From CAZEQJ01 sp964514385 (lineage in GTDB: Bacteria; Bacteroidota; Bacteroidia; Cytophagales; Cyclobacteriaceae), in contig CAZEQJ010000028.1 in assembly GCA_964514385.1 (NCBI GenBank), positions 1 to 38,366 of the forward strand: a stretch of DNA of 38,366 nucleotides, in the 5' to 3' direction. The notes under the pieces are model-generated. The model was not told where the DNA came from, ran no database searches, and was given only the letters and a program-made list of their open reading frames with translations. Below, piece after piece: positions 17,075-25,376 of this stretch; position 1 is the first letter of the stretch; the number at the start of each line of letters is the position of its first letter. The translations under genes were made by a program, and so were the position numbers.

Positions 17075-18208
17075 ATGAAATATATATACCTGCTTCTTGT
17101 TCCAATGCTCATAAGCTGTGAAGCCAGCCAGCTGTCCAACAGCGGTGATCAGGCTCCGGTTGTCCCTACAGAGGAGTATACAGTTGATACAGTAGCTTCA
17201 GGGCTGGACATTCCATGGAGTTTTATCTGGCTGAACGATGGCACCATGCTTGTAGCTGAAAAGCGGGGTGAGATCATTCCATTCGTAAACGGCAGGCGTG
17301 GTGATGCGCTTCAAAATGTCCCGGAAGTATATGCACGTGGGCAGGGTGGATTATTCGACATGGTGCTCCATCCCCGGTATGATGAAAACGGTTGGATTTA
17401 CATTGCCTATGCCTCTATGGAGGGTGAAGATGGTGGTGGCAATACAAAAATTATCAGAGCTCGGTATGACGGTGCAGGACTGACCGATATTGAGACGCTA
17501 TATAAAGGGAAACCTAATACGCGGGAGGGAAGACATTTTGGCGGTCGGATCGCCTTTGATAATGACGGTTATCTTTATTTTTCAATAGGTGACCGTGGCA
17601 ACCGGGATGAAAATCCCCAGGATATCAGCCGTGATGGGGGTAAGATATACCGCCTTTATGATGATGGTCGTATTCCGGAAGATAACCCTTTCCGCGATGA
17701 GCAGGGACAGCCGACAGCTGTTTTCTCCTATGGTCATCGTAATCCGCAGGGGCTGGCTAGGCATCCTGTAACAGGTGAAATCTGGGAAACAGAGCATGGA
17801 CCCAGAGGTGGCGATGAAGTAAATATTATTGAAAAAGGAAAAAACTATGGCTGGCCGGAAATTACATATGGCATTAATTACAGTGGCACCATCATTACGG
17901 AAGATACAGCAAAAGAAGGTATGGAGCAGCCTGTATTATACTGGGATCCCTCAATTGCACCTTGCGGCACAGATTTTGTGACGGGTGACAGGTATCCTGC
18001 ATGGAAAGGTGATTTGCTGGTCGGTTCATTGAAGTTTCAGTACCTTGCCTTATGTGATGTGGAGGTAAATGAAATACGTGGTGAAAAGAAACTTCTGGAA
18101 GGAATAGGCAGGGTGAGAAATGTGAAAATGGGCCCTGATGATTATATTTATGTTGGCGTCGAGGGGCTGGGCGTCGTACGGATTAAACCATCAACTGAAA
18201 ATCAATAA
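17075..18208 (+). CDS. PQQ-dependent aldose sugar dehydrogenase-like lipoprotein
   Basis: This 377-aa protein of the glucose/sorbosone dehydrogenase family is predicted to oxidise sugars in the envelope with PQQ as cofactor. The ATG at 17075 gives a lipoprotein signal with lipobox LISC (cysteine at residue 16); the TTG at 17069 is less likely. The mature part is a six-bladed propeller with family motifs: the IPWSFIWL start, HFGGRIAFDNDGYLYFSIGDRG, SYGHRNPQGLA, and WETEHGPRGGDEVN followed by NYGWPEITYG. The family resemblance is to YliI/Asd-type soluble dehydrogenases. It is followed after 2 nt by a cytochrome c gene, a plausible electron acceptor. The substrate is unknown. Confidence 0.88.
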   Translation: MKYIYLLLVPMLISCEASQLSNSGDQAPVVPTEEYTVDTVASGLDIPWSFIWLNDGTMLVAEKRGEIIPFVNGRRGDALQNVPEVYARGQGGLFDMVLHPRYDENGWIYIAYASMEGEDGGGNTKIIRARYDGAGLTDIETLYKGKPNTREGRHFGGRIAFDNDGYLYFSIGDRGNRDENPQDISRDGGKIYRLYDDGRIPEDNPFRDEQGQPTAVFSYGHRNPQGLARHPVTGEIWETEHGPRGGDEVNIIEKGKNYGWPEITYGINYSGTIITEDTAKEGMEQPVLYWDPSIAPCGTDFVTGDRYPAWKGDLLVGSLKFQYLALCDVEVNEIRGEKKLLEGIGRVRNVKMGPDDYIYVGVEGLGVVRIKPSTENQ

Positions 18209-18210
18209 TA

Positions 18211-18615
18211 ATGAAAATTTTTACAAGTATCGTGCTGGTAACCACCATCCTGGTTATTGCCAGTTCCTTCGTTCAGGATGCTAAAAGTGAAAGCATAAAA
18301 AGAGGGAAGGAGGTATACGAAGAATTATGTATCACATGCCACCTTGGCAATGGCGAAGGGGTGAAGGGGGCGTTTCCGCCGCTTAAAAATGCTGACTATC
18401 TGCTTGAAAATGTAGATGCTTCTATCCGGGCGGTGAAATATGGTGTGCGCGGCCCTATGACAGTCAATGGTGTTAAATATAACAGTGTAATGTCGAATCA
18501 GTATCTGTCGGAACAGGAAGTTGTGGATGTGATGAATTATATACTCAACGCGTGGGGTAATGAACACGAAGAGATGATCACACTTGAAAGAGTAAAAAGC
18601 ATCGGAAAAAAATAA
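18211..18615 (+). CDS. Class I cytochrome c, exported
   Basis: The 134-aa protein has an N-terminal signal peptide (about 22 residues) and one haem-binding CITCH motif (C40, C43, H44), followed by GNGEGVKGAFPPL, typical of small class I cytochromes c. M95 (in NSVMSNQYL) is the probable distal haem ligand. It would carry electrons in the periplasm. It starts 2 nt after the PQQ-type sugar dehydrogenase gene and is closed by a shared terminator, so the two probably form a dehydrogenase/electron-acceptor pair (inference from gene order). Confidence 0.92.
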   Translation: MKIFTSIVLVTTILVIASSFVQDAKSESIKRGKEVYEELCITCHLGNGEGVKGAFPPLKNADYLLENVDASIRAVKYGVRGPMTVNGVKYNSVMSNQYLSEQEVVDVMNYILNAWGNEHEEMITLERVKSIGKK

Positions 18616-18644
18616 AAAAGGCCGCTTTGAAGCGGCCTTTTTTT
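18614..18644. terminator. Bidirectional terminator between convergent genes
   Basis: A near-perfect stem, A-run plus GGCCGCT (18614-18626) with AGCGGCC plus T-run (18631-18643), closes over a loop of 2-4 nt. It has A residues on the left and T residues on the right, so it can terminate both the cytochrome transcript (+) and the COG1579-like transcript (-), whose stop codon lies at its right edge. Confidence 0.92.
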
Positions 18645-19422
18645 ATTTTGTTGTCTTTTTTCTGCCTCTTTTGGGCTTTTTTACCGGCTCTTCTTCAATT
18701 TCGTCTTCTACACCTGCCAGAATACGACCCGAATATTCGTCTATTACGATCTTTTTGCGTTCCCTGATCTCTGCTATACGCTGAGGCGGGATCACAATGT
18801 TACAGCCTTCAGCGGCACCTTTTCTCACCGTCACCACAGCCATACCATTTGATAAGTTGGCACGCAGCTTTTCGTAGTATTTCAGAAGTTTAGTATCGAT
18901 CTTTTTAGCAGCTTTCTCCCGCTCTTTATTCAATTTTTCCTCTTCCTCTTTACTTTCATTTATGATGGTATCGAGTTCTTGTTTCTTGCTTTCCAGGTCT
19001 TTATTTCGCTCGTCCAGCACTTCCTTAGCCTCTTCAATCTGCTTTTTCTTATCCTCAATTTTTTCGTATCCTTCTTTAATTCGTTTTTCACAGATCTGAA
19101 TCTCCAGTTTCTGAAGCTCTATTTCCTTGCTGATGGCATCATATTCACGGTTGTTTCGCACGTTCATTTGCTGCTCTTCGTACCGCTTGATCAGCCCTTC
19201 AGCTTCTTTGATCGCATTCTTATTGTCCTCAATATTTTGTTCAAGGGTCTCCAGCTCCTCTCCGAGCCGGCCGATACGTGTGTTGAATCCTGTGATCTCA
19301 TCTTCCAGGTCTTCCACCTCTTCCGGCAAAGCACCACGGATTTTTTTTATCTCATCCAAAGATGAATCGATGCGCTGAAGTTCTAAAAGAGAGTCTAATT
19401 TTTCTGATACCGTTTGTTCCAT
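18643..19422 (-). CDS. COG1579-like coiled-coil protein with degenerate zinc ribbon
   Basis: The 259-aa protein is a long coiled coil (about residues 10-185, rich in Glu, Lys and Leu). A short C-terminal domain follows (VTVRKGAAEGCNIVIPPQRIAEIR, then IVIDEYSGRIL), and then a basic tail (about 240-259). The layout matches the COG1579 family, in which the C-terminal domain is a four-cysteine zinc ribbon. Here only C207 remains; the usual CEYC-type pair reads DEYS and the first cysteine reads alanine (A204). Zinc binding is therefore doubtful. It follows Nif3 by 6 nt, and this pairing is common in bacteria. The function of the family is not established; a role with nucleic acids has been suggested. 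Confidence 0.82.
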   Translation of the reverse strand: MEQTVSEKLDSLLELQRIDSSLDEIKKIRGALPEEVEDLEDEITGFNTRIGRLGEELETLEQNIEDNKNAIKEAEGLIKRYEEQQMNVRNNREYDAISKEIELQKLEIQICEKRIKEGYEKIEDKKKQIEEAKEVLDERNKDLESKKQELDTIINESKEEEEKLNKEREKAAKKIDTKLLKYYEKLRANLSNGMAVVTVRKGAAEGCNIVIPPQRIAEIRERKKIVIDEYSGRILAGVEDEIEEEPVKKPKRGRKKTTK

Positions 19423-19428
19423 AGGATC

Positions 19429-20523
19429 TTAAATGAAGAATTTGACGGGATTAGTATCCACGTCTGTAAAATGAACGGCAAAATTAGGAAATATTTTTGT
19501 TAAAATCTCCCCTAAAAGTTGGATTGTGAATTTTTCGCTTTCATAATGCCCAATATCAAGGATGCGCATCTGTTTATAGTCAAAAAACTCGTGGTATTTT
19601 ACATCTCCTGTTATAAAGGCATCTGCCCCGTTTTTATGAGCTTCGGATATTAAAAATGCCCCGCTACCTCCACACAGCGCCACTTTTTTGATGATGTCAG
19701 GCCCTGCCTTTGTATACTTGATCACATTCAGATCCATCTGTTCTTTCACAAAGGAGAGGAAATTAGCGATATCCATCTCATGTTCCAGTTCTCCGATCAT
19801 TCCAGCTCCGGTTTGTTGATTTGTGTTTTCCAACCTATGGAGATAAAAGGCCACTTCCTCATAAGGGTGTGCTTTTTTCATGGCATTCACCACGGTATGC
19901 TGCAGGTAGTCCGGGAAAATCATCTCAATACGTGTCTCTTCTTCATATGAAAGCTGTCCCTTGCTGCCTGAAAATGGATTGGCACCATCCAGTGGTTTAA
20001 ATGTTCCGGTTCCGGCAATACGAAAACTGCAGTGGCTGTAATCCCCGATTTGGCCACCGCCGGCATCATGCATCGCCATCACCACCAATTCTACATGATC
20101 AGTGGGAATAAATGTCGTTATTTTCATCAATTTACCCTTCAATGGAGCTAATATGTGTCGGTCTTGAAGCTTCAGTTTGTCAGCGATCTTATGATTTACG
20201 CCCTGGTAAACATTATCCAGGTTGGTATGAATGGCGTAAATGGCAATATCATGTTTTATGGCTGAAATGACGCATCGCTCAATATCGGATTTACCTGAAA
20301 TTGTTTTTAAGCCCTTGAAAAGTAAAGGATGATGGGCAATAATCATGTTGCAATTTTTATTCAATGCATCAGCCACCACATCTTCCGTAATGTCGAGCGA
20401 TAAGAGTACACTTGTTACCTGCTGGTCTGGATTGCCGACCTGAAGGCCACTGTTATCATAGGACTCCTGCAATGATCGTGGGGCAAAGTTTTCAAGTGCA
20501 CGTGTAATGTCCTTAACTTGCAT
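19429..20523 (-). CDS. Nif3-like dinuclear metal centre protein (DUF34)
   Basis: The 364-aa protein has the metal ligands of the Nif3/YbgI family: H64 and H65 in AHHPLLFKG, D103 in IHTNLDNV, and H326 and E330 in DIGHYESEKF. The length exceeds the E. coli YbgI form (about 250 aa) because a PII-like insert lies in the middle (about 125-235), as in the long bacterial members. Nif3 proteins form hexamers with a two-metal site; a GTP cyclohydrolase-like or metal-handling role has been proposed, and none is certain. The gene starts 16 nt from the divergent lpxK gene and is followed by the COG1579-like gene. Confidence 0.92.
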   Translation of the reverse strand: MQVKDITRALENFAPRSLQESYDNSGLQVGNPDQQVTSVLLSLDITEDVVADALNKNCNMIIAHHPLLFKGLKTISGKSDIERCVISAIKHDIAIYAIHTNLDNVYQGVNHKIADKLKLQDRHILAPLKGKLMKITTFIPTDHVELVVMAMHDAGGGQIGDYSHCSFRIAGTGTFKPLDGANPFSGSKGQLSYEEETRIEMIFPDYLQHTVVNAMKKAHPYEEVAFYLHRLENTNQQTGAGMIGELEHEMDIANFLSFVKEQMDLNVIKYTKAGPDIIKKVALCGGSGAFLISEAHKNGADAFITGDVKYHEFFDYKQMRILDIGHYESEKFTIQLLGEILTKIFPNFAVHFTDVDTNPVKFFI

Positions 20524-20539
20524 GCGCTATTGATTTAAT

Positions 20540-21559
20540 ATGAAATTTACATTACGTCTGATCCTGTATCCTCTGGCCTTGTTGTATGGCCTTGGCGTCA
20601 GCGTCAGGAAGATATTATACAAAACCGGTATTTACAAAAGGGTTGCATTTGATATCCGCACTGTTGCAGTAGGTAATCTCATCGCTGGCGGGGCTGGCAA
20701 GAGTCCTTTTTCAGTTATGCTGCTGCAAATGTTGAGGGAAAAATACAGGTGCGGGCTGATATCAAGAGGTTATGGCAGAAAGACAAAAGGATTTCGAATG
20801 CTTGGCCATAACGACAGCCCGCATAATGTGGGGGATGAACCGCTGATGATATATAAATATTTTGCCGGAGTCATACCGGTTGCCGTAGGAGAGGACCGGG
20901 TACTGGCGACCACTGAGTTTTTGAAATATTTACCAGATACAGAACTGATTGTATATGATGATGCCTTTCAGCATCTGCCACTGCTTTGCAACCGTTATAT
21001 CGTAGTTACAGCTTATGATGATTTGTTTTATCACGATCACCTGTTACCAGCGGGAATGTTGAGGGAGCCACGCCATGCTGCTTCCCGTGCTGACATGGTC
21101 GTCGTAACGAAATGCCCCGAGGATATACCGGAAGAGAAGCAGCAGGATATCCGCAGAAAAGTCCGACGTTACACCCGGGCGGATTTATTTTTTGCCACTA
21201 TTGATTATGGTGCACCTGTGCTGTGGTTTGGGCAGCAGCCGGACCATTATGATAAAGTGATACTAATAACCGGAATTGCTAACCCCGGTCCATTGGTGAA
21301 TGAGCTGAAAAAAAAGATGGATATTCTATACCATTACAGAAAACCCGATCACCATTGGTTTACCCGGGAGGAAATACTGAAACTTGCCGGCCAATACCCG
21401 GAGATACCGATATTTACGACAGAGAAAGACGTGATGCGGTTATATTCATTAAATTTGCACGGGCTAAATTCGCCGGTATACTATGTCCCAGTCCAGACAC
21501 GTATTATCAGTGACATGAATTCATTTGAAAATAAAATATTTTCGTGGTTAGACAACTGA
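20540..21559 (+). CDS. lpxK: Tetraacyldisaccharide 4'-kinase
   Basis: LpxK phosphorylates the 4' position of the lipid A precursor, so this organism makes lipid A. The 339-aa protein has a short N-terminal membrane-associating segment, a Walker A-like loop GGAGKS (50-55), the GYGR motif (77-80) and the catalytic-type DDAFQH motif (140-145, usually DDGFQH). The C-terminal part ends with a typical TTEKDVMRL motif. The P-loop has Ser where Thr is usual and the second motif has Ala for Gly; both are mild changes. A TAACTTG sequence at 20514-20520 may be its promoter box, inside the divergent nif3 gene. It overlaps the porin gene by 16 nt. Confidence 0.94.
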   Translation: MKFTLRLILYPLALLYGLGVSVRKILYKTGIYKRVAFDIRTVAVGNLIAGGAGKSPFSVMLLQMLREKYRCGLISRGYGRKTKGFRMLGHNDSPHNVGDEPLMIYKYFAGVIPVAVGEDRVLATTEFLKYLPDTELIVYDDAFQHLPLLCNRYIVVTAYDDLFYHDHLLPAGMLREPRHAASRADMVVVTKCPEDIPEEKQQDIRRKVRRYTRADLFFATIDYGAPVLWFGQQPDHYDKVILITGIANPGPLVNELKKKMDILYHYRKPDHHWFTREEILKLAGQYPEIPIFTTEKDVMRLYSLNLHGLNSPVYYVPVQTRIISDMNSFENKIFSWLDN

Positions 21560-23418
21560 TATTTCTTTGCTTTCTTCCTTTTGTATTATTCGGGCAGCTC
21601 AGAGATTTGCAGCAACAGGCAGGCACAAACCAGTTTCCGGGTAGCTTCGAACAGGATTCGGTCGTATTTGAAGAAGATGAGGATGCAATCGAATACGACT
21701 TCAGCTCTTCTCAATTCAGCACTGCTGAAGACCTGAGGTACAATCTTTTTTCCTGGAACCAGATAGACACTTCGCTAAACAACCGGCATCAATACACCAT
21801 ACCGCAACAGAATCAATATACCTATCATAACCTTGGAAATATCGGTTCACCGGTCAATACCATATTGTATCATGCACCTGATGTGATCGGAGCAAGAAGC
21901 GGGTTCAACACATTTGATCCTTATTTTGATCAGAATATCCGCTTTTTTGATTCTAAGGCGCCACTGACAAAGCTTGGTGTGATACTGGGAGGAAACGGAA
22001 GGTCAAAAGTGGATGTTGAGTTCAGCCGTAATGTCAATCCACGCTGGAACGTATTTACCCAATATAAAAATATAACAGCAGATAAGCAGATTGGGGCCAA
22101 CAGAAGCAGGGGGGACAGGCAGACAGCTTCGACGTATTATCATTTTGGAACTTATTACAAAAGCCAGAATGAAAAGTATCAGGCCCTGACCTATTTCAAG
22201 CGCATCAACCATGTATTTAACGAAGTAGGCGGGCTCACTGCGGATTCTTCTACCATAGATTTTACCGATCAGGAGCGTGCCGAGGTGCTGCTGCAGAATA
22301 CCCGAAGCCGGGAATTCAGGTATCGATACCAGTTGTATCACCAATATAAATTTTCTGACTTTATCGAAGTATTCAATACCATCAACCTGACGCGGCAGGA
22401 GCGACATTTTAATATCACCAATAATGCTGTAGCCAGACTTTTTGAAAATCCTCTCATTATTGAAGACAGCACCGTTGATCAGACCAACTTTAATTCGCAG
22501 AGTATCGATATCGGGATCAAGGGGGATTACAGCGGATTTTTTTATTTCCTCTATGGTAAATTGCGACGCTGGGCGGTAGATTATAAATACCTTGATCATG
22601 ACACCGGCTACGAAGCATATGTAGGAGGTAAATTGCGGTTTACCTTTCGGGAGGTAAACGCTGTTGAAGCAGGCCTTGATTATCTCTTTTTTGACCGCTA
22701 TAACCTTTACGGGTCGGTCAAAAGCAGGTGGTTTGATGCCTCGGTAAGAAGTATGATATATAGCCCGGGACTGATAGAACAGCGCTACCTTGGGAATTTC
22801 AGCTATTGGCAAAACGACTTCAATGCTGTATCATTGAATGAAATTAAAGGCCAGGCAAAAGTCGATATCGGAAGGCAGCGGATTCGTCCTACCATATTAC
22901 TCTCCAATATTTTTCAACCTGTATATTTTGACGAAAACCTCCGGCCGGTGCAGGCCAGCGGCGCAGTTCAGTTCGTTTCACCTGGCGTAGATATACATCT
23001 GGCCTTTAATGGATTCAACACAAAAATATGGGGCATGTACAACCTGCTTTCAGGTGCAGCGGCAGATGCGTTCCGGACACCTGATTTTTTTGGCTTTTTC
23101 CAAGTGTATTATGAGGATATATGGTTCAATAACAGCCTGGAGATTCAATTTGGACTCGAAGGAAACTATAAGGCGCCCTATCTGGCAGATGCCTACAATC
23201 CGGCCTTACAGACCTTTTACCTTCAAAATGAGCGACTGGTGGAAGATTTTCTTAACGTTGATTTTTTTATGAATTTTAAGATTCAGGATGCGATTTGTTT
23301 TTTCAAAATCACAAACCTGAGCCAGATTGCCACCGGGAGGGGCTACTTTGTGACGCCCCGATATCCGGTACAGGCTACTGCTTTTGACTTTGGTGTAGAA
23401 TGGTATTTGTTTAATTGA
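21544..23418 (+). CDS. Putative outer-membrane porin (Porin_10-type)
   Basis: The 624-aa protein starts at a GTG inside the end of lpxK. It has a signal peptide of about 16 residues (ending VLFG) and then an acidic, disordered-looking segment (about 30-60). A long barrel-like region of alternating aromatic strands follows, ending in Phe-Asn (VEWYLFN), the kind of aromatic C-terminus seen in outer-membrane beta-barrels. The N-terminal conserved part (NLGNIGSPVNTILYHAP, then RSGFNTFDPYF) matches what I recall of the Bacteroidota putative porin family. Its substrate is unknown. No long helices or lipobox are present. The stop overlaps the miaE ATG by 1 nt. Confidence 0.82.
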   Translation: MVRQLIFLCFLPFVLFGQLRDLQQQAGTNQFPGSFEQDSVVFEEDEDAIEYDFSSSQFSTAEDLRYNLFSWNQIDTSLNNRHQYTIPQQNQYTYHNLGNIGSPVNTILYHAPDVIGARSGFNTFDPYFDQNIRFFDSKAPLTKLGVILGGNGRSKVDVEFSRNVNPRWNVFTQYKNITADKQIGANRSRGDRQTASTYYHFGTYYKSQNEKYQALTYFKRINHVFNEVGGLTADSSTIDFTDQERAEVLLQNTRSREFRYRYQLYHQYKFSDFIEVFNTINLTRQERHFNITNNAVARLFENPLIIEDSTVDQTNFNSQSIDIGIKGDYSGFFYFLYGKLRRWAVDYKYLDHDTGYEAYVGGKLRFTFREVNAVEAGLDYLFFDRYNLYGSVKSRWFDASVRSMIYSPGLIEQRYLGNFSYWQNDFNAVSLNEIKGQAKVDIGRQRIRPTILLSNIFQPVYFDENLRPVQASGAVQFVSPGVDIHLAFNGFNTKIWGMYNLLSGAAADAFRTPDFFGFFQVYYEDIWFNNSLEIQFGLEGNYKAPYLADAYNPALQTFYLQNERLVEDFLNVDFFMNFKIQDAICFFKITNLSQIATGRGYFVTPRYPVQATAFDFGVEWYLFN

Positions 23419-24002
23419 TGATGCTGGGACTAAAATTACCTACTGACCCGCGATGGGTGAACGTTGCTGAAAAAAACCTCGATGAGGTGCTGATCGATCA
23501 TGCCTACTGTGAACAGAAGGCGGCAAGTACATGTATTTCTCTGATTGTGCAATATCCTGAATATGAAGAGCTGGTAGAGGTACTTACCCCTGTAGTAGCT
23601 GAGGAGTGGGAGCATTTTGAGCGGGTCATGCAGCAGATGAAACAGCGAGGTATAGCACTTGGCAAACAACGTAAGGATGAATACGTGGTCGAGCTGTCTG
23701 GAACCCTGAAAAAAGGTGGCAGCAGAGAACAACAGCTGGTTGAAAAATTGCTGATGAGCGCCCTCATTGAGGCCCGAAGCTGCGAGAGGTTTAGGCTGTT
23801 ATCCGAAAATCTTGCGGATAAAGAACTCAGGGCCTTCTACTACGAGCTGATGAAGTCAGAAGCAGGTCACTACATGAACTTTATACGGCTGGCCAAGAAA
23901 TATATGCCGGAGGATTATGTAAAATCACGCTGGCAGGAATTCCTTGATGCTGAAAGAGAGATAATGAAGAAGCTGCAACTACGTGGTGACCGTATGCATT
24001 AG
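23418..24002 (+). CDS. miaE: tRNA-(ms2io6A)-hydroxylase
   Basis: MiaE hydroxylates the isopentenyl side chain of ms2i6A at tRNA position 37. The 194-aa protein is a ferritin-like four-helix diiron enzyme with ligands visible as E32, the pair E63 and H66 (EEWEHFERV), and a second set in EARSCERF and SEAGHYMNF. The start is the ATG at 23418, which overlaps the porin stop (TGATG); the TTG at 23415 and ATG at 23421 are alternatives of nearly equal length. The N-terminus LGLKLPTDPRWV is typical of the family. It requires MiaA and MiaB, which are not in this window. The stop overlaps the stop of the convergent gene by 4 nt. Confidence 0.92.
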   Translation: MMLGLKLPTDPRWVNVAEKNLDEVLIDHAYCEQKAASTCISLIVQYPEYEELVEVLTPVVAEEWEHFERVMQQMKQRGIALGKQRKDEYVVELSGTLKKGGSREQQLVEKLLMSALIEARSCERFRLLSENLADKELRAFYYELMKSEAGHYMNFIRLAKKYMPEDYVKSRWQEFLDAEREIMKKLQLRGDRMH

Positions 24003-25252
24003 GTCTTTTGCTTCTTTTTACGTGCAGCAGGGAATAGAATATTATTCAAAATAAGCCTGTAGCCGGGACTATTCGGGTAAAGGTCAAGGTCGGTAGGTTC
24101 TTCACCCACATAGTGCTGATAATCTTCGGGGTCATGGCCTCCATAAAATGTCCAGAACCCTTCACCCATGACGCCATGAATATACTTCGCCTCATTGATG
24201 GCATCATTTTCACCCATGATGATTACGTCACCCTTGATGGTACCCTTATTAAATCCTGTGGTTTGGCCCATAAAGCCTTTTACTGAACTTACATGATTTT
24301 GTGTAAGCATAGTCGGAACAGGGTCCCACTTGGCTGAAAACTCAAAAAGGTTGAAAAAATCGTTGTTTTCCCTAAGCCCACGGCGGTTCATATCAATATT
24401 GCTGTATTCATATTCATAGGGGTTGCGCACAAGGGTAAAGTTTTCAAAGGCAAAAGTCTGTTCAAAGTTTAGTTTCTGCTGAGCATTCGGGTCTGCAGGG
24501 TCTCCGTCGTACATGGGTTCACAAATATCCACTCCCTCAGCTGATAATGCGATATCATATGTATCCGTTGCCGAGCACATGGCAAACAAAAATCCTCCGC
24601 CTGCTACATACCCCTGTATTTCCTTTACCACAGCCAGTTTCAACTGCGACACTTTTTTGAAGCCGTGTTTTCTTGCAGACTCTTCAAATTCCATTTTCTG
24701 CTCCTGGTACCATGCGCGGTGGCGGTGTGATGCATAAAACTTGCCATACTGACCAGTGAAATCTTCATGATGAAGATGCAGCCAATCGTAATTTTTTAAA
24801 TCACCTGCCAGCACCTCGTCATCAAAGATTACATCATAGGGAATTTCGGCGTAGGTGAGAACCAGAGTTACGGCGTCATCCCATGGTAGCTTACTTTTAG
24901 GAGAATAAACAGCGATTTCAGGTGCTTTTTCAAGCTTCATGATATCCGCGTTACTTGATGGGCTCGATATTTCATCTACAATGCCATTGTAATCTCCGGG
25001 CGTGATTACTTCATAGCTAACCCCCCGGATTATAAGCTCTTTTTCTATATTCTCAGCGTAGGGAATCACAAAGCTTCCTCCACGGTAATTGAGTAACCAG
25101 TCGATCTTTACCTGCTTTTCCAGTGTCCAGTAGGCAATACCATATGCTTTAAGATGGTTCTTTTGGGAAAGATCCATTGGTAAAAGCAAAAAGTTGGCAT
25201 ATGTTTGGCTAAGTGAAAACAGCACCAGGGCCGCCAGAAATAGTTTTCTCAT
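23999..25252 (-). CDS. Conserved exported protein often labelled asparagine synthetase B
   Basis: The 417-aa protein has a signal peptide (about 19 residues, ending TYAN). The body resembles a Bacteroidota family that databases often name asparagine synthetase B: a conserved start (LLPMDLSQKNHLKAYGIAYW), WLLNYRGGSF, and a region GYVAGGGFLFAMCSATDTYD around C226. I see no N-terminal nucleophile cysteine and no ATP-pyrophosphatase motif of a real asparagine synthetase, so that name is probably wrong. The GGGFLFAMCSA segment recalls the nucleophile elbow of class I glutamine amidotransferase/ThuA-like folds (inference). It is encoded convergently with miaE, overlapping by 4 nt, and ends in a basic tail. 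Confidence 0.75.
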   Translation of the reverse strand: MRKLFLAALVLFSLSQTYANFLLLPMDLSQKNHLKAYGIAYWTLEKQVKIDWLLNYRGGSFVIPYAENIEKELIIRGVSYEVITPGDYNGIVDEISSPSSNADIMKLEKAPEIAVYSPKSKLPWDDAVTLVLTYAEIPYDVIFDDEVLAGDLKNYDWLHLHHEDFTGQYGKFYASHRHRAWYQEQKMEFEESARKHGFKKVSQLKLAVVKEIQGYVAGGGFLFAMCSATDTYDIALSAEGVDICEPMYDGDPADPNAQQKLNFEQTFAFENFTLVRNPYEYEYSNIDMNRRGLRENNDFFNLFEFSAKWDPVPTMLTQNHVSSVKGFMGQTTGFNKGTIKGDVIIMGENDAINEAKYIHGVMGEGFWTFYGGHDPEDYQHYVGEEPTDLDLYPNSPGYRLILNNILFPAARKKKQKT

Positions 25253-25319
25253 AACACATCAACTGTTTTTGTAGGCGAAATAGTTTATAAAGGGTTGAGT
25301 TAATTCTATGTAAAGAATA

Positions 25320-25337
25320 AAATCACTCTTGTGATTT
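25320..25337. repeat. Short perfect hairpin in a divergent gap
   Basis: AAATCAC at 25320-25326 pairs with GTGATTT at 25331-25337 around a TCTT loop. It lies midway between the divergent starts at 25252 (-) and 25377 (+) and could be an operator or chance structure in AT-rich DNA. No strong promoter box was found on either side. Confidence 0.4.
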
Positions 25338-25376
25338 AGAACTTAATTGTAGAATTTTATTTTTCCATTAGCAAAT

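Noticed and set aside
18979..19378. Two hydrophobic plus-strand ORFs opposite the coiled-coil gene
   Set aside because: The Phe/Leu-rich and Ser-rich translations are the expected mirror of Glu/Lys-rich coiled-coil codons.
22003..22812. Long antisense ORF of 269 aa inside the porin gene
   Set aside because: It lies wholly opposite a convincing outer-membrane protein frame, has no recognisable motif or signal, and is explained by the codon bias of the porin strand.
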